Source of the DNA: Lyngbya sp. PCC 8106
Lineage (GTDB): Bacteria > Cyanobacteriota > Cyanobacteriia > Cyanobacteriales > Microcoleaceae
DNA length: 64,000 nucleotides
Direction of reading: 5' to 3'
Assembly (NCBI RefSeq): GCF_000169095.1
Contig: NZ_AAVU01000033.1
Span: 1-64,000, forward strand
Position numbers and translations under genes: made by a program. Positions 41,624-50,333 of the stretch are shown here, in pieces; positions within the stretch are counted from its first letter, which is position 1; the number at the start of each line of letters is the position of its first letter. The notes beneath the pieces were generated by a model, which was not told the origin of the DNA, made no database searches, and saw only the letters and a list, made by a program, of their open reading frames with translations.

Positions 41624-41845
41624 TTAGAAACCCCATAAGAAATTATCGCTTGGAAGAAATATAGAGTCTAACTCTGAAATCGGAGTTTGTCCTATTGATA
41701 TTGTTCCACCTGGAGCGGACAATGAACCCATATTAGTGCTTGATTCGGTACTCTCAAGACTCGTTTTGTCAGCAGAGAAGTTTTGTAAAACTTTAACTCC
41801 AGAGAGATTGTTGTTGTAGATAATAATGTATGCAACTGATTCCAT
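41624..41845 (-). CDS. small hypothetical protein
   Basis: 73 aa, rich in Ser/Thr/Asn (MESVAYIIIYNNNLSGVKVL). Mostly unstructured after the first strands. No family; no obvious RBS. It could be a small plasmid or bacteriocin-like product, but nothing supports a specific role. Confidence 0.4.
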   Translation of the reverse strand: MESVAYIIIYNNNLSGVKVLQNFSADKTSLESTESSTNMGSLSAPGGTISIGQTPISELDSIFLPSDNFLWGF

Positions 41846-41908
41846 TGTCTTAATATTGATTGAATAAGTTTACTAGGGATTGGCAAGTTTTGTGTGAGCT
41901 TTGAGGTT

Positions 41909-42124
41909 TTAAAACCAAGTCTGCTGAAAGCTGCTGTCGTAAAATACTGGAAATTCACTCAAGACTTCTCCAGTTTCAGAAGCCAAATCAGTAACAACTG
42001 CAATCGGCACTTTATTTCCTAGAGTATAGACTTCAGAAGCTTCAAAGGTTTCTAGAACTTCAACTTCATTGTTAACAACGGTGTGGTCGTAGGATTTTAA
42101 TCGAATGCGGATTTTTTCATTCAT
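41909..42124 (-). CDS. small hypothetical protein
   Basis: 71 aa. The first residues (MNEKIRIRLKSYDHTVVN) look like the N-terminus of ribosomal protein S10, but the rest does not, and the protein is too short. The remainder alternates strands. Not recognised. Confidence 0.5.
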   Translation of the reverse strand: MNEKIRIRLKSYDHTVVNNEVEVLETFEASEVYTLGNKVPIAVVTDLASETGEVLSEFPVFYDSSFQQTWF

Positions 42125-42499
42125 CTGTTCAAGATATTAACAACTGAGCTTTAGTTTGGTTTAACATCTATTTGGCTTTGAGGCAAGTCCCAAAATGAGG
42201 GACAGACCCTCCGGGAATAACTGGATATTCTGGAAATTCTTACTTGATTTTCGTCATTCGCATAAAAGCTATAGTCATTTTTGGGGTTGAGGTCTAATCT
42301 AGGAGATGACGGGCTAAAACTTCAAGGGAAACCGGAAAGAATTAGATAGCTGTTGGGTTTAGGCAAAAAGGGACTACGGGTTTTGATTTAAGTTTCTTAG
42401 GAATGGTTTGGTTATTTTTTGAATTCTTGCTTTAAATATTGGATTAAAAGTTTGTGGTTTGTTTATTTGAGCTTAGAGCCAAACTGGGGAAGAATCATT
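42125..42499. other. non-coding stretch
   Basis: No gene seen. It contains one copy of TTTCGTCATTCGCAT (42249-42263) that recurs before cmr2; otherwise nothing stands out. Confidence 0.4.
42249..42263 (+). repeat. TTTCGTCATTCGCAT, copy 1
   Basis: Exact 15-mer repeated at 42947-42961; the two copies bracket a 52-aa membrane-peptide gene and the cmr promoter region. Confidence 0.6.
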
Positions 42500-42658
42500 A
42501 TGGAAATTTTACCAATGTTTGTTGAATTTTTTCTGGTAGTGGTGTTTGCTTTTCTAATTCCTTTGTTAATCCCAGTCGCTTTTCTTGTGGGGATAGGATT
42601 GTTAGTTGTGTTGTGTACGGAAGCCATTATTCTATTTTTAAAGGCATTGGTGGGATAA
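42500..42658 (+). CDS. hydrophobic membrane peptide (52 aa)
   Basis: From the ATG at 42500, with GGGGAAGA upstream as RBS: MEILPMFVEFFLVVVFAFLI and a second hydrophobic run (PVAFLVGIGLLVVLCTEAII). Almost wholly hydrophobic, two helices. It sits just before the CRISPR operon, where small membrane proteins sometimes act as effectors; whether it is linked is unknown. Confidence 0.5.
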   Translation: MEILPMFVEFFLVVVFAFLIPLLIPVAFLVGIGLLVVLCTEAIILFLKALVG

Positions 42659-42815
42659 CGTTGAATTTTTTCGGGCAAAGTGATAGTTCAAGCATGGGAG
42701 GTTTTTTTGTTGCTAACTTGGCGAGTTGTTCAAATATTTTTTTAGAGCCATAGGTCAAGGTGGTGACTGAAACCTTGATTTTCCTTGAGTAGTACATTGA
42801 ATAAACCGTAAAATT

Positions 42816-42907
42816 ACGGAGACTGACTCAATTAATCGTACACATCAAAACTACAAAGTTCCGTAGGGTTACTGATGACTTTCTGTAAGAAAATGCTTAA
42901 TCTTGAA
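42816..42907 (+). promoter_or_regulatory. three-box promoter/operator before cmr2
   Basis: ACGGAGA (42816-42822), 31 nt, CAAAGTTCCGTA (42854-42865), 29 nt, GCTTAATCTTGAA (42895-42907), then GTAGAG after one base. The same three boxes with the same 31- and 29-nt gaps precede the XRE gene at 63862. ACGGA and TCCGT are inverted half-sites. Confidence 0.7.
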
Positions 42908-42946
42908 AGTAGAGTTCTTCAAGCCGACTTGGAAAACCCACTCACG

Positions 42947-42961
42947 TTTCGTCATTCGCAT
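42947..42961 (+). repeat. TTTCGTCATTCGCAT, copy 2
   Basis: Second copy of the 15-mer at 42249-42263, 42 bp before the cmr2 start, inside the probable leader of the operon. Confidence 0.6.
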
Positions 42962-43002
42962 GAAAATGCACCCAGGTTTTCAAAAGGTGAGGTAAATTAA
43001 AT

Positions 43003-44628
43003 TTGTCTGAGCAAATATTCCATGAATTTATGTATCAATACGCAGCAATTACTTTCTCTCCCGTTCAAGGTTTTATTGAAAAAACCCGGAAGTTGAGAGA
43101 TTTGTACGGAGCATCTATTATTTTATCCTATCTCAGTCAATATATTATTCAAGAGGCTCAAATTCTTTCAGGAATTGATGTGATTTCTCCGGGTTTAGTT
43201 GATACAGCTCAGGGAATGCCCAATAGAATTTTACTAAAACAAAATAATGGAAATTTCAGGCTTGAAGAACTCAATCAATGGGTTAGAGACACCTTGTTAA
43301 CAGGTTGGAAAAATATCTGCAATTACTGTAAAACCTGGATTGAAACTAAAATTCCCGAATCCAACTCCAATACATTTTATCATTGGGATCGGGATTGGGA
43401 TTTATGGAAAAATCACACTTGGGAAGTTTTTTCTGGAGTTGGGAATACCATTATTGCAGCAATGGAGGATTTAGAAAATAATAAACTCGGTCGGGATTGG
43501 ACAGGAGTTAATTGGATTGGAGAAAGTTCAAGCATTACTGGAACCGATGCAATTGCCTGGCAGGGTTTGGGAAAGGGAACACGCAATCCTAAGCATTTAA
43601 AACACGGTGAAGAAAAGCAGGCAATTGCTGCTTTCTATGAACAGTTATCAAGAGTTCTGGAAGCAAAACCTGGGCAAAGTTCTGACACTATAGAAACCCC
43701 TGAAGGTAAATTTCTAGATCTCAATGAACGGTTAAGCATTCCTGAATTAGTCAAGCGTCTAATTACACGAGATGATATTCGTAAACCCCTTAAAAATATA
43801 CCTCATTTAGAGCGGTTTACCGATTTAGTAAGAAAACCCAACTCAGAAACTGGAACACCCGGACAGTGGACAGGCTGGTTCATGGGAGATGGAGATGAGG
43901 TAGGTAAGCATCTCAAAGAGTTAGCATCAGATCCTGAAGGAGATCAAAAAATTTGTCAGTTTAGCAAGGCGATGCGAAAGTGGGGAAAAGACTTTATGAA
44001 CGATTTTCCTCCAGAATTAGGGCGAATTATTTATGCAGGAGGCGATGATTTTCTGGGAGTTATCTATGGTAAAGATCCGAATCAACCGATATCCCCAAGT
44101 CAAGCTTTAGAGTGGTTAATGAAACTTCCTGATGAGTGGAAAACACATGGAGAGAAAATAACTCTGAGTGTAGGCTTTGTTTGGGCAGGTCATAGTGTTC
44201 CCCAACGAGATATTTTACAACATTGCCGTGATGCAGAAAAACGGTCAAAATCTCTCGGACGTGATCGCGTAACCTTGCGAGTTGTCTTCAACAGTGGACA
44301 ATTTGTACAGTGGACTTGCCCTTGGCATTATGTATCAATTCTGCAACAATATTGTGATCGCGATGGAGGAAAAAATTGGGGTCATATTTACAACGACTTT
44401 GCCCAACTTAAAGCTCGTCATGCAATTAATTTTAATGCCGTTACTGGACAAGCAGATTATAGACTTGCCCGTTCATTAATGAATATTTACTTTAATGATG
44501 AGGGGAATTATGTGTGGGAAAAGCGCCGGGATATTGTTGATAAAAACGATCCATCATCAGTCACATATTTTAACTGGATAAATGATTTAATCAATGTGGG
44601 TTGGCAGCTTTATTCAGAAGTTGATTAA
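43003..44628 (+). CDS. cmr2: Cas10 / Cmr2, type III-B, HD domain absent
   Basis: 541 aa from a TTG at 43003 (RBS GGTGAGG); an in-frame ATG follows at 43030. YQYAAITFSPVQGFIEKTRK and LRDLYGASIILSYLS are the Cmr2 N-terminal signature, so the usual N-terminal HD domain is missing. The palm cyclase motif is G346-G-D-D349 (IIYAGGDDFLGV). Cmr2 makes cyclic oligoadenylates from ATP when the complex binds target RNA; the intact GGDD predicts active synthesis, and the missing HD predicts no DNA cleavage by this subunit. At 541 aa it is clearly shorter than most Cmr2 proteins. Confidence 0.9.
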   Translation: MSEQIFHEFMYQYAAITFSPVQGFIEKTRKLRDLYGASIILSYLSQYIIQEAQILSGIDVISPGLVDTAQGMPNRILLKQNNGNFRLEELNQWVRDTLLTGWKNICNYCKTWIETKIPESNSNTFYHWDRDWDLWKNHTWEVFSGVGNTIIAAMEDLENNKLGRDWTGVNWIGESSSITGTDAIAWQGLGKGTRNPKHLKHGEEKQAIAAFYEQLSRVLEAKPGQSSDTIETPEGKFLDLNERLSIPELVKRLITRDDIRKPLKNIPHLERFTDLVRKPNSETGTPGQWTGWFMGDGDEVGKHLKELASDPEGDQKICQFSKAMRKWGKDFMNDFPPELGRIIYAGGDDFLGVIYGKDPNQPISPSQALEWLMKLPDEWKTHGEKITLSVGFVWAGHSVPQRDILQHCRDAEKRSKSLGRDRVTLRVVFNSGQFVQWTCPWHYVSILQQYCDRDGGKNWGHIYNDFAQLKARHAINFNAVTGQADYRLARSLMNIYFNDEGNYVWEKRRDIVDKNDPSSVTYFNWINDLINVGWQLYSEVD

Positions 44629-44690
44629 TCAATAAAAACATTCACTGTCAGTCTCATCAACACTCAATAAATTTTGATAAACCTCTCAAA

Positions 44691-45668
44691 ATGTTCAAGT
44701 ATTTAATTCTCATTCAGCCCCTCGGGTTTATGTACGGTAGTTCAGGAGGCTTTCTTTCTCCAGAAAACTTAGTTGGACGTTCCCGTGCGAAGTTTCCCCC
44801 GGATGCGGCAACCCTCTCAGGACTCTTTTTCAGCACCAATAAAGTCCAATCTTTTACCACCCACGAAGATTTGAATCAAGAACTCCATGTAGCTGGCCCA
44901 TTTTGGACATTAGAAAACAATTTGATGAACTTTTATGTTCCTATTCCTCGAACAAAACTTGTGACTCAAAAAGAGGTCGATGAATGGACGATCAAAGATG
45001 GTCAATGGGAGCGTAAACTGCGAGAAGAAGACTTTAAAGATAGTTTAACTTGGCAACGAGTCAATAGTTGGGATTATTCGGCAAAAGAAATTAAAATTAA
45101 TGAATCTGCGGCGCCAAGTCCTTGGAAATTTGTTTCAATTCTCCATCCAAAAATGAAACTAGAGGAACGTCATGTCAAAGCTGAAGATGGTTTGTTTCTC
45201 GAATATGCAGTGCAACTACCCGATGATGTATATCTTGCTTACCTTTCAACCCATGAACTTCCCGAAGGTTGGTATCGGTTTGGAGGGGAAAATCATGTTG
45301 TAGAAATTAAAAGCATTAAACTTCCAGAAAAGCATCCGATAATTGAACGACTTAAAGACCCTATTGAACAGGCTTTTGCTTTAATTACTCCCGCAGTTTG
45401 GGGGTCTAATCGTTTGTCTTATCGTCATCCCCAACATCCCGATTTCCCAGCATCTCAACTGATGCTAACGGATAAAGCTATTCCCTTTCGTTACCGTCGG
45501 GGAGCCAGCGATAATCCTCAAGATTCTAAAGAATATCGAGTGGGAGGACAGCTAGGACGGGGACGCTATGCGGTGGGGGCGGGTAGTGTGTATGTTCTCG
45601 AAAAGCCCCTGAAGAAATCCTGGTGGGATTGGCCCGAAGAATGGTTTCCCCAAGAGGATTTAGTCTGA
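44691..45668 (+). CDS. cmr3: Cmr3 (Cas5-group RAMP)
   Basis: 325 aa. LILIQPLGFMYGSSGGFLSP near the start and the glycine-rich GGQLGRGRYAVGAGSVYVLE near the end are the typical Cmr3 features. It binds the 5' handle of the crRNA and Cmr2 at the foot of the complex. It follows cmr2 by 62 nt. Confidence 0.88.
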   Translation: MFKYLILIQPLGFMYGSSGGFLSPENLVGRSRAKFPPDAATLSGLFFSTNKVQSFTTHEDLNQELHVAGPFWTLENNLMNFYVPIPRTKLVTQKEVDEWTIKDGQWERKLREEDFKDSLTWQRVNSWDYSAKEIKINESAAPSPWKFVSILHPKMKLEERHVKAEDGLFLEYAVQLPDDVYLAYLSTHELPEGWYRFGGENHVVEIKSIKLPEKHPIIERLKDPIEQAFALITPAVWGSNRLSYRHPQHPDFPASQLMLTDKAIPFRYRRGASDNPQDSKEYRVGGQLGRGRYAVGAGSVYVLEKPLKKSWWDWPEEWFPQEDLV

Positions 45669-45700
45669 AAAAGTTGGGCTGTGGTTTGTGTTTACCTTTA

Positions 45701-45805
45701 ATACCAAATCCACTTGACTAAGGTGATATTCAGAAAACTTAGAACCCTTGCCAAAAAAGGATTTTAGGATTTAAGTAACTACCCTATAATAACCGGATTT
45801 GGTAT
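45701..45805. mobile_element. MITE-like element between cmr3 and cmr4
   Basis: Exact 11-bp terminal inverted repeats ATACCAAATCC (45701-45711) and GGATTTGGTAT (45795-45805) bound a 105-bp non-coding segment with no frame. Such short elements with GGATTTGGTAT ends are common in cyanobacteria. It lies inside the operon, in the only large gap. Confidence 0.65.
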
Positions 45806-45826
45806 AACAATTCAAGGACTAGAATA

Positions 45827-46633
45827 ATGTACAAAAAAGCTTACGGAATTATCGAAACTCTCGCACCCCTTCATGTCGGCGCAACCGCAGGGGAAGAAAG
45901 TGGGAATTTAAACTTAATTTTCCGCGACCAATTCACTCAAACTGGTATTGTTCCGGGAAGTTCCATTCGAGGACGTTTTCGTTCGGAAATTCGACAAGAA
46001 CGGGGCGAAGAAACTGCCAATCTTTGGTATGGTGCCGAAGCCGAAGCCGGACAACCGGATAGCACCAGCGAATCATTAGTAAAATTTGAGTATGCTTCCA
46101 TCGTTTGGTTGCCCGTTTTTTGTCCCGGACAACCTATTGTTTGGGTCAGTAGTCCCCGTTTGTTAAAACGCTATCAACGAATTACCGGAATTTCCGATAA
46201 ACTTCCCAAGCCCTATACCGCTTCTCAAACGTTGAAATCCCTCAATGTTGAAGGGGATAATATGTTGTTTTTTAACTTCGGATTTTTAACCGTTAAAAAA
46301 ACTGCAAATTTAACATCCTGGTTTCCATTGGGCGAACAGTTACCCGCCATTGTTGTCGGGGATGATGAAATTTCTATGATTCACGATATGGCATTATATC
46401 GTCAAAGTCGAGTGGCTTTGGACAAGCAGGAGAAAAAGGTTAAAAAAGGTGCGTTTTTCAATATGGAAGCTCTGCCCGAAGGAAGCTTTTTAATTTTTGC
46501 AATTGCGCTTCGCAACGTTCCTAACGGAAACACTTGGCAACCTTTTAGTGAGGGCAATAACGCCGAAGTTTATTTGGGGGGTTTAGAATCAATTGGTTTT
46601 GGTCACTGTCATATTATAATTGAAGGAGTCTAA
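45827..46633 (+). CDS. cmr4: Cmr4 (Cas7-group backbone RAMP)
   Basis: 268 aa. TLAPLHVGATAGEESGNLNL at the start and TGIVPGSSIRGRFRSEIRQE are the Cmr4/RAMP pattern, and GLESIGFGHCHI is the C-terminal glycine loop. Cmr4 forms the helical backbone and cuts target RNA; Asp34 (FRDQ) lies in the loop where the catalytic Asp sits in Cmr4, so I infer it is the catalytic residue. It starts after the MITE-like element. Confidence 0.88.
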   Translation: MYKKAYGIIETLAPLHVGATAGEESGNLNLIFRDQFTQTGIVPGSSIRGRFRSEIRQERGEETANLWYGAEAEAGQPDSTSESLVKFEYASIVWLPVFCPGQPIVWVSSPRLLKRYQRITGISDKLPKPYTASQTLKSLNVEGDNMLFFNFGFLTVKKTANLTSWFPLGEQLPAIVVGDDEISMIHDMALYRQSRVALDKQEKKVKKGAFFNMEALPEGSFLIFAIALRNVPNGNTWQPFSEGNNAEVYLGGLESIGFGHCHIIIEGV

Positions 46634-46635
46634 CG

Positions 46636-47040
46636 ATGGCTTGGGAATCTTATAAACTTGATCAATATGCTCACGATTTGGTCTTAAAATATTGCGATAA
46701 AAAAGACGTTATCAATCAAGCTCATAAAATGCGAATGACAGTCGCTTACGGTTTAGAACGGTTTTGGGGTGAACAAATTCGCTTGGAAGGAGATCAAAAA
46801 GCCTATTGGAAAGATACTTGGGAAGCTTTGGTAAAAATCATGGCGAAAGCCAAAGTGAAAATTCCCAATGATGATGTCGGTAATGATACTGAAAAAATAA
46901 AAGCAATGGCGGAAAAACTTTGGAACTTTGACCAAAATCAACGTAAAGTTGCCCTCGCCGTTTTGATTCAACTTTGCGACAGTATGGTTTGGTGGACACA
47001 ACGTTATAAAGGCAATAGAGGACGCAAAGAAAATGCCTAA
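46636..47040 (+). CDS. cmr5: Cmr5 (Cas11 small subunit)
   Basis: 134 aa, all-helical, starting MAWESYKLDQYAHDLVLKYC and ending in a basic tail (RYKGNRGRKENA). Position, size and helix pattern fit Cmr5, which lines the complex belly and contacts the target RNA. The RBS GGAG is in the end of cmr4, and it overlaps cmr6 by 8 nt. Confidence 0.82.
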   Translation: MAWESYKLDQYAHDLVLKYCDKKDVINQAHKMRMTVAYGLERFWGEQIRLEGDQKAYWKDTWEALVKIMAKAKVKIPNDDVGNDTEKIKAMAEKLWNFDQNQRKVALAVLIQLCDSMVWWTQRYKGNRGRKENA

Positions 47041-48652
47041 ACTTCGACAAGTTCCAATGATGTTTCGCGCTCAAATTGAAGGTCGTTGTCAAATTCAAAG
47101 ACCCGGAGAACAAGCAGATGACTGGACACAAGAATGGGTTGATGGGGCGGATCGGAATGTGCCTCAATTTCGAGAAAATATCAGAACCAGAGAATATACA
47201 ATCACCTGGCGATTTGTTACCAATAGTGGACAAGATGAAGGGGTAATTCGTCCGGTTATTGGTGCAAAAGGGTGTCCTTTTTATCCCGGTTCGAGTATGA
47301 AAGGTGCATTTTTGCGAGTTTGTCCGTCAGAGAAACAGCTTGAATATTGTGGGGGTAATATTGGGAATGAAACAAAACCTGGTATTCTACGATTACATGG
47401 CGGTTATCCCAAAGATAATACCTGGCGAGAGAAAAATTTAGTCGATATTGTTCATCCTCAAGAAGGTTGGCAAGTTAAAGACAAGAACGCAAAACATAGC
47501 GCTTTTATTCAAATTTCTCTCTATAAACCCCGATTGGTATTTGGGATTTCCAGTACAAAAGAACTTGATGATTCCGAATGGGAAGAAATTTGGAAAATTT
47601 GGGAAAAAGCAATTGGATATGGAATTGGTTCTCGGGTAAGTGCGGGCTACGGTCAACCTCAAATTAATGCCGATAATACCTTGTTAAGTGTTTATTTGAA
47701 GGGTCAAGGGTTGGCTTCTCAGTTAATTAACAAAACGGGTGAATTCCGCCCCAATATGTTTAAGGCGGCGCTGCGGGGTCATACGTTGCGTTTGCTCGGA
47801 GGCGTCACAGATGAGGCAGAATTTCTAACCAAACAACTTTGGGGAGGGTTTAACGGTGAAAATGGGGCTATTGTTGGACAGTTAGGCATTCGATTTCAAG
47901 GTAATTTAGAGATAGATAATTTTACTTATTCTCTGAGCAAAGATCCAATTGAAATGCCCACTTATGATTTAACACAGGGAAAACTGGACTTAGTTGGGAT
48001 GCAAAATTTGTCAGAAGAAAAGCAAAAACATCTGATTATTTTTCTCAAACAACTGATTAAATTTTCTGTCATGTTTGGCGGGTTTGGTAAATCCTGGCGT
48101 CGGGTTGACCACCGTTTGTTTTACCTCGATTATTTTAGACAGGGAAATAAACCGATGATTGGTTGCCATTGGGAACTTTTAAAACTGTCTCAAAATTTAC
48201 GATGTCCGGTCAATGAATTAAATGATGTTACCGAGTTTTTGAATAGCTTACATAGCCGGATAAAAAAATGGGTAAAACTGAACAAAAAGAGTCTGAAAGC
48301 CGATGGAAGCAACTGGCGAGAAGCATGGCATCCTGAGCTAGTACAAGTGTGGGGACGAATTGCTGAAAATGCTTTTGATAGCGATGCAGTTCATTGGTTT
48401 CATGGAAATTATCAGGGGAAAAAAACCATTAAAGCTTCTAATTTAACAGGTGAAGTTCGCAAAGACAATACTAAGGTTGGTCGCATCTGGCATCGAATGT
48501 ATCCTCGATATATTCTGAAGGATAAAAAACTTAAGGAAACTCAAGAATATGTGGAATTACTGACGATTTTTCCCGATGATTCTGAGATAACTAAAGACTT
48601 TTTAGCATTTTTAGATAAACGCAGTGATTTTGAATTGCTTTGGCTCAATTAA
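47033..48652 (+). CDS. cmr6: double-RAMP Cmr6 (Cmr6 fused to a Cmr1-like module)
   Basis: 539 aa, about twice a normal Cmr6. The first RAMP has CPFYPGSSMKGAFLRV (81-95) and the glycine loop GIGSRVSAGYGQ (197-208). A second RAMP follows: EFRPNMFKAALRGHTLRLLG (237-256), LWGGFNGENG (269-278) and GGFGKSWRR (349-357), which resembles the Cmr1 pattern. No separate cmr1 is seen, so this protein probably supplies both head subunits. Confidence 0.75.
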   Translation: MPKLRQVPMMFRAQIEGRCQIQRPGEQADDWTQEWVDGADRNVPQFRENIRTREYTITWRFVTNSGQDEGVIRPVIGAKGCPFYPGSSMKGAFLRVCPSEKQLEYCGGNIGNETKPGILRLHGGYPKDNTWREKNLVDIVHPQEGWQVKDKNAKHSAFIQISLYKPRLVFGISSTKELDDSEWEEIWKIWEKAIGYGIGSRVSAGYGQPQINADNTLLSVYLKGQGLASQLINKTGEFRPNMFKAALRGHTLRLLGGVTDEAEFLTKQLWGGFNGENGAIVGQLGIRFQGNLEIDNFTYSLSKDPIEMPTYDLTQGKLDLVGMQNLSEEKQKHLIIFLKQLIKFSVMFGGFGKSWRRVDHRLFYLDYFRQGNKPMIGCHWELLKLSQNLRCPVNELNDVTEFLNSLHSRIKKWVKLNKKSLKADGSNWREAWHPELVQVWGRIAENAFDSDAVHWFHGNYQGKKTIKASNLTGEVRKDNTKVGRIWHRMYPRYILKDKKLKETQEYVELLTIFPDDSEITKDFLAFLDKRSDFELLWLN

Positions 48653-48763
48653 AGGAACTGTCAACGATTGAATTTTGTGTTCAAAAAACGGACAATAAGT
48701 TAATACAATTTCACCTTTTCTATTCTGTTAATTCACTCTAATAAATTCAAAGGAAATAAAACC

Positions 48764-50329
48764 ATGAATGTTTGGATTCTTACCATTGGAAACAGCGACG
48801 TTCAACTGTTAACCGAAGATAACTGGTTAACATTCTACGATAATGAGATTATGGAGCAACTAGGCTATGATATTTTTCACCCCACCTCTTCAGATAATCA
48901 ACACAGAGAAACTTGGGTTGCACCTGCCAGAGTTCTGGGGATGATTTATCAACGCCATTTGGAGACAGACTTTGATGATTTATACTTTCCTTTATTGAAT
49001 AACTTTCTTTCTTATTTCAATGAAAATAATAAAGAAATTCCTGATGAAATCGTTTATATAATGACGGATCAAGCTAATATTTTTCCTGATTATTTATCTA
49101 ACAATAAATCTGCCTGTTGGAAAGATACCTGCACACTTCAACCTATTATAGAACATTTTCTTAAGGCTAAATTCCCAAAAGCCAAATTGAAGCCCTGTAT
49201 TTTATATCCTAGAAACAATCAATCTGGAAATCCGAAAGGAATGGATGATTGGAACAGCACATTAGATGTAGTTCGCAAAAGTTTATCCCAGTTAAAATAT
49301 ACCAACAAATCTACCAATATTTATGTCAGTCATCAGGCGGGAACGCCAGCTATTTCTTCGGCTTTACAATTTTTAAGTCTGGCACAATATGGCAAACAAG
49401 TTAAATTTCTTGTCAGCAATGAATATGAACTTAATTCTGCCGAAATTATAAAAAGTTCTCAGTATCTACGAGGAATTAAAATCGAACAAGCTAAGAGTTT
49501 AATTCCTACCTCTCCGGGTGCGGCGAAAAAAATGTTGGATGGGTTGGATAATATTGAACCCAAACGCCTAGAAGAGTTACAAAATTTTGTTGACTTTTTT
49601 AATCTTAACCGCTCCCTCGACCTCAATCAAAGTGAATTTGAGATTGAATCCGCAACTCAACGAATTGTTGATGCTTTGGATTTAATTGGGATTTTCTTTA
49701 ATCAAGAGAACTATTTACAAGGAATTACTTTGTTATCAGCCGCACAGGAAACATTTCTGAAAGTTGCGATTTTAACTAAAGTGAGTGAAATCGAAATCAC
49801 CTTGTCTAATCAATCTTTTTCTGGTATAAAAGCTTTAGAATGGAATCTCGAAGGTTTATTATTGAGTTCTTGGGCAGAAACCAAAACGGTTTCAGAAAAA
49901 AATGGAATTTTAAAACAATTAAAATTTCCTGAGAATAATCCCATTACAAACGAGAATAAAAATCAATTCAAGAAAACTAATAGTAATGATAAAATGTACG
50001 ACTGGCTATGTCAGCTAGAAACAAAATTTCAACCTTGGTCTATCCTCCAATGGTCTTGCTCTCGTAATAAAAAGAGAGAGAATGATCTGCGAAATCAATT
50101 AGTGCATAATTTACGAGGAATGGAGAAAACCGATGCGATTCAATATTTACTCGGATATAAACCTTCAAAATCCAAAGATGTTATAAAAGTCTATGACGAG
50201 AATTTTATGAAAGTCTATAACGAGGATGTGAAAGATCCTTTTGTTGAGGCAATCAAGCTGTTTAAACTTCCCTATACCAAAGAAAAACTTAGACAAACCT
50301 TAGAAAAATTGGCGGATTCTTTAAGTTAA
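48764..50329 (+). CDS. CARF-HEPN RNase, Csm6/Csx1-like CRISPR effector
   Basis: 521 aa. The N-terminal half has CARF features (WILTIGNSDVQL at 4-15, and SHQAGTPAISSALQF). The C-terminal helical half ends in a HEPN active site R443-N-Q-L-V-H448 (RxxxxH). Such proteins are switched on by the cyclic oligoadenylate made by Cas10 and cut RNA nonspecifically. It follows cmr6 by 111 nt; RBS AAGGAAAT precedes the ATG. Confidence 0.85.
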   Translation: MNVWILTIGNSDVQLLTEDNWLTFYDNEIMEQLGYDIFHPTSSDNQHRETWVAPARVLGMIYQRHLETDFDDLYFPLLNNFLSYFNENNKEIPDEIVYIMTDQANIFPDYLSNNKSACWKDTCTLQPIIEHFLKAKFPKAKLKPCILYPRNNQSGNPKGMDDWNSTLDVVRKSLSQLKYTNKSTNIYVSHQAGTPAISSALQFLSLAQYGKQVKFLVSNEYELNSAEIIKSSQYLRGIKIEQAKSLIPTSPGAAKKMLDGLDNIEPKRLEELQNFVDFFNLNRSLDLNQSEFEIESATQRIVDALDLIGIFFNQENYLQGITLLSAAQETFLKVAILTKVSEIEITLSNQSFSGIKALEWNLEGLLLSSWAETKTVSEKNGILKQLKFPENNPITNENKNQFKKTNSNDKMYDWLCQLETKFQPWSILQWSCSRNKKRENDLRNQLVHNLRGMEKTDAIQYLLGYKPSKSKDVIKVYDENFMKVYNEDVKDPFVEAIKLFKLPYTKEKLRQTLEKLADSLS

Positions 50330-50333
50330 CAAC

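Noticed and set aside
41909..42124. Match of MNEKIRIRLKSYDHTVVN to the ribosomal protein S10 N-terminus
   Set aside because: The similarity stops after about 15 residues and the protein is too short; chance or a remote fragment.
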